From Adiantum capillus-veneris (taxonomy: Eukaryota > Streptophyta > Polypodiopsida > Polypodiales > Pteridaceae): DNA of 64,000 bases. The notes below the pieces were generated by a model. It worked only from the letters and a program-made list of their open reading frames with translations. It had not been told where the DNA came from and ran no database searches. The DNA lies in NCBI GenBank assembly GCA_014529385.2, contig CM043971.1, positions 54,287,209-54,351,208 on the forward strand. Reading direction: 5' to 3'. Positions 55,767 to 64,000 of the stretch are shown here, in pieces (position 1 is the first letter of the stretch; each line of letters opens with the position of its first letter). The translations under genes were made by a program, and so were the position numbers.

Positions 55767-57896
55767 GTGAAGTTGGTAGCGGAGAGAAAGTTATCGGAAG
55801 TAGAGCTAGTGATGGCCAGTGTAATATTTGCTTGTCGACGATTTCGTCATTACTTGCTACCACGGCCTTTTGTTTTCTTGACGAGTTATGCCTTTTTTCC
55901 ACAGTTAATTAATGGTACTAACATGTCAAATGTGGTGAAGAAACGGGTAATTGACCTGCAAGAGTTTGAGTTCTCTTTTCTAGTGGAAGATAGTACAAGG
56001 GCTACCCTAGCTGATTTGTTGACCTACAAGGAGAATCCCCTTATTGTTAAGGAAGAGGTGGTGAGAAAGGTAGTTGAAGAAGTGCCACAGATCAGCAATG
56101 CACATGTGTTGTTCTTTGATGGTTCATACAGAAAGAGCCAGGATGCAGCTTCAGGGGGTATAGCACTTTATGATCCAGAGGGGAAGCTAGTATGCAAGAG
56201 AGGGTTCAAATTGGATGCTCATAGCAACAATGAGGCTGAATATGCTACTTTGGAAGCTGGATTACACATTTGTTTGAAGCATGGGATTCGAAGGTTGAGC
56301 ATAAAAGGTGATGCCTTGTTAGTGGTGAAGCAAGTGCTGGGTGTGTGGAAGAGCAAGAACACCTCATTGAAGGAAATGTGTTTTAGAATTAAAGGCCTGT
56401 TAAAAAAGTTTGAAGCATGGAGCATCAGACACATTGAACGTGCTCTAAATGGAGAGGCACATGAAGCAGCTCAAGGCATGATTGGGGAGCTATTCGTATT
56501 GAGGACCAATTTACCTCTTTATCATGGCCGGGAAAGTTTGGCTCAAGAAGAGGAGTTTTTGCTAACAGGAATCATTCCAAAGGAGATTCAAAAATCTAAG
56601 AAGTATGGCTTTGTGCGTAGAGCATACAGGTACAAATTGATTGGTGATGTCTTATACATAAAAGGGGCTGATCTCGTGTTGAGACGTGTACCTTGGCGGG
56701 AGGAGCTTTACAGAGTGTTGGAAGAGAATCATGAAGGCGAATGTGGTGGCCATTTTGCTCTAAAGATCACCTTGCATAAGATCTTGCAAGAAGGGTATGT
56801 ATGGCCTAGTCTGCACAAGGATGTTCACCATTGGTGTAGGTCTTGCAATAGGTGTCAAGCATTTGGGAAGAGAGTGTTGAAGCCAGAGCTACGAAAAACC
56901 ATTATGGCATTTGATGTGTTTGAAAAGTGGGAGATTGATGCAATAGGCCCGTTACCTATCACAAGCAGGGGCAAAAGCTATATTTTGACGGCAGTGGACT
57001 ATCTTTCTAGATGGGCAGAGGCTATAGCAGTAAAACAGATCACTGCAAAGGATGTGGCAAAATTTGTGTATGATGAAATATGTTGCAAGTTTGGGGTGCC
57101 ATTAGAGCTACTTTCAGATAAGGGGCCAGGATTTAGAGCTAAACTGCTAGACTTCTTATGCACAAAGATGAAGATTAGGCACCAACATACCACTCCTTAT
57201 TACCCGCAGTGTAATGGCTTAAATGAAAGATTCAATGGTGAGTTGGTACAAATTCTTTCTAAAGTGACAGAGCACCAAGGAAAGAATTGGGATTTGGAAT
57301 TGCCTAGTGCATTATGGGCTTACCGTACTTCGGTGAAGACAGGTACAGGGTTTACTCCATTTCATTTGGTGTATGGAAAGGAAGCACTATTGCTTGTGGA
57401 GGTAGAGTTGCCTGCAAACAAGATGTTAGAGAAGTTGCTTGGGTCCCCTAGTGATGCATTCAAAGAGAGGCTCTTTCAGTTACAAGAGGTCCAGTTGGAT
57501 AGGATGAGCGCATTGGAGCATTATGGGCAGATGCAGGATAAGGCTTTGGCAAAGATAAATGAAAAGGTCAAAAGTAAGGGTATCAAGAAGCATGACTTGG
57601 TTTTGCGCTACAATAGCAAACTGGACAACACCTTCCAAAAGAAGTTTCAAATTAAGTGGGAAGGCCCTTTCTAGGTAGTGGAGTGTTTCCCGAATGGTAC
57701 ATATCAGTTGGCTAACTTGGATGGGATTTTACATACGTCAAGGGTAAATGGATTGCGTCTTAAGTTGTATCATGCCAGGTTGATGATGGTGGAGCAAGAT
57801 GAGTTTTCTGAAGAGCGAGTGATGTCTGTGAAGGATGAGGAGACCTGTGATGCGGCGAGTCTCATATCTCTCTTTGCTGCTGCTGATCATGAATGA
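55767..57896 (+). pseudogene. Tat element RNase H end, archaeal-type RNase H and integrase
   Basis: After the end of the first RNase H (AERKLSEVELVMASVIFACR) comes a second, archaeal-type RNase H (LFFDGSYRKSQDAASGGIAL, NNEAEYATLEAGL, SIKGDALLVVKQVLG; about 56100-56500). Then follows integrase with HHCC (NHEGECGGHFALK...CRSCNRCQAF) and DDE (WEIDAIGPL, LSDKGPGFRAK, NGLNERFNGEL; 56925-57240). A TAG at 57672-57674 (WEGPF*VVECF, probably CAG before) precedes the last 74 codons. Dual RNase H is the Tat hallmark. Integrase inserts the DNA copy. Confidence 0.93.
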
Positions 57897-57924
57897 TCTA
57901 GTAGGCTAGGGGATGGGCAAATTA

Positions 57925-58865
57925 TGTTAGGAGTTTTTTGGAGCAAGGGATTGCGCATATGTACATATACATGCATGGTGCATCGAATAAAAAATTGCCC
58001 ATTTTCTAGAGCCAGGTGGTTATGTGGGGCCCACATGTGTACAGGTAGGACAACATGTACATAGTGCATCGATTTTCACTATTACCAGTACCACTGTGTT
58101 TTTCTACAATAATGAGGAGTTTATAGCGCATAAAACTTCTCGAGGAAGCTATCTGCGGGCCGACGACATGAGGTAAGCAGGTGCGTCAGATGGCATCGAG
58201 TGGCGTCAGGAGGCCTAACGGGGTCAATATTTGCACGTGGATGAATACGGACACAAAGTGGTGTTTTCTTGTGAGAGTTATGCAGAAAGGTCATCATTAG
58301 GACCACTTTTTGGGGCCACTTCACGTGGTGGCGAGATGCATTATTGGAAAAAAGCTGAGTGCCAGGTGTGCGAATGATGCAAAAAGGTGACAACTATGCA
58401 CTACGAGGTCAGTTTTTGGCCTGTTCGGGGTCCGTTTGAGGTCATCTAAAAGGCCAAGGGTGCCCAAGTAATAAAGCTAAGTGTGGGAACTGAAAAAACT
58501 GAGAGAAGACCAGAAAAAACGTGGAGAAGAGAGGAGGAACAGCCGCAGGTGTGTTTTTGGTGTTTTTGGAGCCTGTTTTGGCCGTAAACTGCTCATCCGA
58601 GGTCGGATTTGAGCACTTTGACATTGTAGACTGGGGTTTTGGGCCATTCTGAACGCGATGGCGCTGTCCATTTTGCCAAATTCCTCACTCTTTTCCTGCT
58701 GTTTTTCTGTGTAAGTTTCTCCTATGAGCGAAGTTTCTGCTCCAGTTTGTGATTGTATCTGGTATCTTTTACCCATATTGTGTGAGCTGTTTGCCCCATT
58801 GGTGTTGGCCCAAGCTCATTTGTATCTAAAAATAAGAAATTCTCCTCTTTTGAGCTGAGTTTTTT

Positions 58866-58908
<43 letters not shown>

Positions 58909-59083
58909 TGTGTGGAGTGGGCAAGTGGATAGTCTCTCTCCTCTCACTCCAGAGGTGTGTTCCCTGCCTCGGCCAGGTGTGTTGTCTACGCCGAGTGGTG
59001 CCCCATAGTGTGTGTGTGTATCTTCCCAAGAGTGTGTGTCGGGTCGTTATAGAGGCTCTGTGTGTGTTTTCATCCCGCCCACA
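57925..59083 (+). repeat. Tat element 3' LTR
   Basis: Nearly identical to 50340-51483, with a longer (GT)n tract (about 58868-58906). The preceding AGGGGATGGGCAAATTA (57908-57924) is the likely polypurine tract. CCGT follows the LTR. Confidence 0.94.
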
Positions 59084-59611
<528 letters not shown>

Positions 59612-59788
59612 ACGTCCTTGTCATCCCTGACATGACTGGTCTTGCTTTAGTGAGAGCTGCTCTTGTGTCATTGGAAGCTTGGTGGTTTTAGCAGCTTTGA
59701 GTACAATTTCTACCTGATATTTTCCCAAGTGACTATTGGGCCAAATATCTTGCTATCATAAGTAAAGAATCCCGTGTATAAAGCTTCT

Positions 59789-62463
59789 TCAAAAGCTTGC
59801 ATGTGATAGGCTGGGCAAAAACATGATTCTTTGATACAGTAGATGTAAAACCTTTGGAGATGGTTGTTTTGATAGATCATATGGCATTGCAGTGTCAATG
59901 TCACCCGCTGATAAGAGTGTAGAATCCGTCGCTTTAGAAGGCACGAACACTTCAAAACAAGCCAATAAGGTTTTGTAGATTTTCCTGATCCTAATGCACA
60001 TCAAGTCTGGAGAGCCTGTGAAAATCTTAATGGTGCTCTTCATGGTTTTCACCATATAAGATACACATATTCTCTCTCCTTCTGTGGGTGCAGGCATATA
60101 TGGGTAATTAAGCCATTTTGGATGAGCCTTTAGGATTCTGAAATGATTGGCCCAAGTACGAACACAAGGGACTGGGCAAAAGAGGAGGTCATCTCTAGTA
60201 ATCTTCGAGGCCTTCACCAAGTATCTCAAAAATCTTTGGTACTTTAAGAGCCATGCTTTTCTCCAACTTGGTTGTGAGTCCACCACTCTACCTGCATCCT
60301 TTGTATTTTTTATATCTCCTTCATATATCGGCTATGTGGATTCTACTACGACCCTTTTCCTTGGACTCCTACAGAATGGAGCATTCATGATTCCCATTCC
60401 AAGGTTGCCTTGTGGTCTTCTGCTATTGTCTTCTCTATCTGAAGTTGGAGGCGTGTTTCCTCCTCTGTGGTCAATGGTTGTGTTTGTTCTACCACTATCT
60501 CCTCATGTTCTTCCTTGTGTTGTATGTCTTCGGCACCTTCGGGAATTTCCATGGGCTCATCTCTTGCATTTGTCCCCGTTTCACTGGCCCTGGTTCTGGT
60601 TCCTATGTCCTTAAAGCTTCTATCTCCTTTTGCAAGTCAATGATCTGTCCTTGCGCCAATGTGTCTTGTTGAGTAGCTTTCTCGGCCATGTCAACCATTT
60701 CTTCTTGCAATGTTTCCAGATTCTTTTAAAGTTCTTCATGTTCTTTCTGGAGAACTTGGTGTTTTGTTCTCATTCTTTCTTCGGCGGCTAGAGATCCTTT
60801 TGCCATATGCATCCTCTATCTTTTCTCTAGCTACAATTCCTTCTAGAGGGCGGTGATTTGTGCTTTTAAGGCTTGTATAAATTGGGCATCTGCTCTTGCA
60901 CTTGCCCCAACTACCCTTGTATCCCTTAGTCTTTTTATTGTCCAGTCCTAGAGCTCCAACTTTTCCTTCAGCTCTAGGACTTCATCTTTTGCCGCTTCTA
61001 AGTTATCCAAGACTTGATCTTTTTGCTCTTGGAGAGTCTTGATTATTCTCGAGGCTTCAGTCATCTCTACCAGGAGAGTGTCTCTTTTTCTCTCAGATTC
61101 CCTTAGTGTTCTATTAAGAGTGTGGAGCTCCTTCTCTGCTTCTTTGGCCCCCAGGTGGGTATCTTGTACCAGGTTTGAGAGGTTCTCATGTTCCATTTGC
61201 ATGTTATTATCCCTGGTATGCAGCATGTTGTTCTCTTCAGTAATGGTAAGAGACCGCGTCTTGACTCTGTCCCGTATTTGATAGGCGGCTCTTATGTCAT
61301 GTTCAGTTGCTGCTACCAGGTTTCTAGATGTGGGTTACTTAGTGGACCAGCCAATGGAACCTGATAACCTATACTGATCATAACTCCTGCAGGTAGTGCT
61401 TGGTAGGGGTTATCCAAAGGTCTCCATCAAGGCACTGTGTAGACTTGAACCATCCCTAGCACTTAAGGTTGTGCTAAGTATCTATCTGGAGCTCTTTGTT
61501 GAGACTCATGGTCTACCTTTTTGTTTTCCGCTTCATCATCTCTTTCCTTGTTTTGGGTGATCTCTTGTCTTTCTCCTTCTTCCCTTGCAACCCATGGTGG
61601 GTTTGGAGTACCATAAACCACTATGGAAGCTTCTGCCATTGTATATCCAACTTGGATCAGATGTTCATAAGTATTTCTTACATCCTTCTCCTGATCTTTG
61701 TGTGCAGATGTGGCCTTTTTTGTTGCCTTTGGTGAAGATTGGGATTCGGGTGTAGATGGTTTTGGGCTTGGAGGAGGTGTGGGAGAACTTGGTGGTGAAG
61801 GTGGTGTTTCCTCTTTCTTCTACTCTTCCTCTTGATCCTTCTTCTTCTGTGGTTTTGATGTTTCTTTCAACTTCTATTTGATTTTTTGCACTTCCTCCAT
61901 CGTGAGAGGCTCTAAATTTTGCTGATCAAGTACCCTTTTCGTCTTTTCGTATGCCCGGATATTCATGCAGGTATTGGGCGTAGTTCACTTATCTGGGTAT
62001 GTTACTCTTCAAAGACATGTTATAGTTGTTGCCACTGCATGGGGAGGAGTTGTGTATTTTTGTGGCCTCTTGCTGCAAACGTGAAAGTATTGGTTCTAGA
62101 GTTTTCATATCTTTGCACCCCTTGGGTCCACCAGGTCGTTGAATGTCTGATTAAATTTCTTTTGTGCGTAGACCTTCACCTCTTCTCTTCTTCTCAAACT
62201 GAGCTTCCCCTATTGTGTAGCCCAAGTGCATCTGCTATGGTTTGAGGCGTGATTAGAGTTTCTATTTTCTGGCCATCCAAAGCTGTTATCACGGCCTTGC
62301 CGTCTTTTTGAATAGAGCTGACTAGCTCATATACTCTCTGAACATCTACACCTGTTGGTGGTGCCGTGTAGAATTTATGAAGGTCCGCTCTTTCTAGCTG
62401 GTGGAGGGTTTCTTCTTTGTTTTCCATTTCTAACATCTCCTGTGGATTCATTGGGATATCCAT
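59789..62463 (-). pseudogene. TR-GAG2: gag-like protein of a non-autonomous element
   Basis: On the minus strand the start region MDIPMNPQEMLEMENKEETL (62463) leads to YELVSSIQKDGKAVITALDG and ITPQTIADALGL. Broken frames follow, then a strongly heptad-patterned coiled coil (LHTRDNNMQMEHENLSNLVQ to LEAAKDEVLELKEKLEL, 61226-60948, continuing in pieces to about 60640). A C-terminal block follows (RFLRYLVKASKITRDDLLFC, RIRKIYKTLLACFEVFVPS; 60286-59789). I do not recognise a named domain. Position before a polypurine tract and LTR suggests the single structural protein of a non-autonomous LTR element. Numerous stops and shifts make it inactive. Confidence 0.45.
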
Positions 62464-62618
62464 TGTGTTGCCTTGTGTGTCTCTAAACGTTCCTTGATAT
62501 ACTGCAATCCCTTCATATCACCTCTAGTTGTGATTGATGTGTGTTAGAGGGCTCATGATGATGTGTTCCAAGAGCTAATGGCTTTAAATCCCAGCTAGCC
62601 TGCCATATCAAGGCTTGT

Positions 62619-63203
62619 AGACTTTATACGCATATAAAGTCTCCTTGAGAATCCTTGACATAGACTGTTTGCAGACCTAGTCCATGATGTTTATAAGGCT
62701 GTGATAGGTGCACACATGAATTTGGGTAAGTGTTCTTGAGCTTAAGTCCATAAATCAGGCTATGACACTTTGTTTTTGAAAATGACGTGAGTGATGACCA
62801 ATACATTCCCAATTTGGTCCAAATTTTGTGTAGAGGCTTGGTATGATATACTTTACAAGTTTGGATGATCAGTTTGTTAGCAGCACTCCCTTACTGCAAA
62901 GTTAGTCTTTATACGCGTATGAAGTCTCTTTTTACAGAATGCATTTTTTAGCATAGTCATATGATATTTGGGCTAGGTTTATGCTGTGCACAAAATTTCA
63001 CATGATTTGGAGCCATTTTTACAAGTCTAAATCCAAATATTGAGATTAGGCTGAGACTTTATATTTTTTGGTTCTTGGGTGCCTGCAATAGCTCCAAATT
63101 CAGTGAAATTTTGTATGTTGCATCTAGAGAGTATGCAGAATGATGCTATGAATTCATGTGAGTGTTTCTTGTGCAAAAACTGTCTGTGAGACTTCATACG
63201 CGT
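62619..63203. repeat. Second array of 24-bp palindromes, ~285-bp spacing
   Basis: AGACTTTATACG / CATATAAAGTCT at 62619-62642, AGTCTTTATACGCG TATGAAGTCT-like at 62904-62928, and the left half GAGACTTCATACGCGT at 63188-63203, cut by the LTR that follows. Spacing is 285 and 284 bp. An AAATTTCACATGATTTGG phrase near 62994 is like those at 41.4-42.3 kb. Confidence 0.7.
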
Positions 63204-64000
63204 TGTGAGCGGGATGAAAACACACACAGCGCCTCTATAACGACCCGACACACACTCTTGGGAAGATACACACACACACTATGGGGCACCACTCGGCTTA
63301 CACAACACACCTGGCCAAGACAGGGAACACACCTCTGGAGTGAGAGGAGAGAGACTATCCACTTGCCCACTCCACACAAACACACACACACACACACACA
63401 CCCAAAAACTCAGCTCAAAAGAGGAGAATTTCTGATGTTTAGATACAAATGAGCTTGGGCCAACACCAATGGGGCAAACAGCTCACACAATATGGGTAAA
63501 ATAAGCCAGATATAATCACAAACTGGAGCAGAAACTTCGCTCATAGGAGAAACTTACACAGAAAAACAGCAGGAAAAGAGTGAGGAATTTGGCAAAATGG
63601 ACAGCGCCATCGCGTCCGGAACGGCCCAAAACCCCAGTCTACAATGTCAAAGTGCTCAAATCCGACCTCGGATGAGCAGTTTACGGCCAAAACAGGCTCC
63701 AAAATGAGCAAAAACACACCTGCGGCTGTTCCTCCTCTCTTCTCCACGTTTTTTTCTGGTCTTCTCTCCCTTTTTTCAGTTCCCACACTTAGCTTTATTA
63801 CTTGGGCACCCTTGGCCTTTTAGATGACCTCAAACGGACCCCGAACAGGCCAAAAACTGACCTCGCAGTGCATAGTTGTCACCTTTTTGCATCATCCGCA
63901 CACCTGGCACTCGACTTTTTTCAATAATGCATCCCGCCACCGCGTGAAGTGGCCCCAAAAAGTGGTCCTCATGATGACCTTTCTGCATAATTCTCACAAG
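63204..64000 (-). repeat. Tat-family LTR, minus strand, cut by window edge
   Basis: The reverse complement matches the Tat LTRs at 50340 and 57925, starting from their 3' end (CATCCCGCTCACA at 63204-63216 versus CATCCCGCCCACA). It has a shorter CA tract (63376-63401) and more differences from the two LTRs than they have from each other. Either an LTR of a second element or a solo LTR; the right side is outside the window. Confidence 0.92.

Larger units (their letters stand above)
50340..59083 (+). mobile_element. Tat-lineage Ty3/gypsy retrotransposon, nearly complete
   Basis: Two LTRs (50340-51483, 57925-59083), an Asp-type PBS, a ~1.07-kb leader, a single-frame gag-pol of about 1,782 codons and a candidate 4-bp target duplication (CCGT). 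An extra RNase H domain after the Ty3 RNase H marks the Tat clade. Only four in-frame stops, with no frameshift, interrupt the polyprotein. By eye the LTRs differ at roughly two dozen positions plus microsatellite length, so the insertion is fairly young. Confidence 0.94.

Overview
The window looks like nuclear DNA of a land plant with a large, repeat-swollen genome. The evidence is plant-type Ty1/copia, Ty3/gypsy, LINE, CACTA, hAT and Helitron remains, initiator-Met-type and Asp-type primer binding sites, and U2-type introns in the CACTA genes. The gag types and the AP-endonuclease Helitron would suit a fern or another non-flowering lineage, but that is a weak inference. I found no host housekeeping gene, rRNA, tRNA gene or CRISPR array. 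Nearly all coding sequence belongs to mobile elements in various states of decay.

Layout. 1-2.4 kb: a decayed copia RT/RNase H. 2.7-4.7 kb: an AT-rich stretch holding several diverged copies of one non-coding repeat. 4.7-9.7 kb (minus): a broken Helitron with zinc-finger/N-terminal, HUH Rep, Pif1-like helicase and C-terminal AP-type endonuclease parts (Helentron-like). 9.75-17.5 kb: CACTA (En/Spm) material. It has a minus-strand multi-exon ORF1 with its own TATA box, a 5'-UTR intron filled with a palindromic satellite, and a divergent plus-strand TNP2-like transposase with seven recognisable introns. 17.6-19.4 kb: minus-strand fragments with a C4 zinc-ribbon (RPA-like) motif, plus a ~147-bp tandem repeat.

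20.5-37.8 kb is one nested structure. A 5'-truncated LINE (A, minus), bounded by an 18-bp target-site duplication, contains a 218-bp MITE and two oppositely oriented copies of one gypsy/chromovirus-like element (E1, E2). The 5-bp target duplication of the left element is found, inverted, next to the truncated end of the right element, which indicates inversion by recombination between the copies. LINE B (38.0-41.2 kb, minus) follows.

41.2-42.2 kb and 62.6-63.2 kb carry 24-bp palindromes, mostly about 280 bp apart. 42.8-49.1 kb: a gag/protease element without RT. 49.1-49.9 kb: a BED/DUF659 hAT fragment. 50.34-59.08 kb: an almost complete Tat-lineage gypsy element with two near-identical LTRs, an Asp-type PBS, gag, PR, RT, two RNase H domains and IN, broken only by four in-frame stops. 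59.1-63.2 kb: a minus-strand gag-like non-autonomous element. 63.2-64 kb: an LTR of the same Tat family in the opposite orientation, cut by the window edge.

The genes do not form a host pathway. Together they record successive insertion, nesting, inversion and decay, mostly by base substitution in the younger LTR elements.
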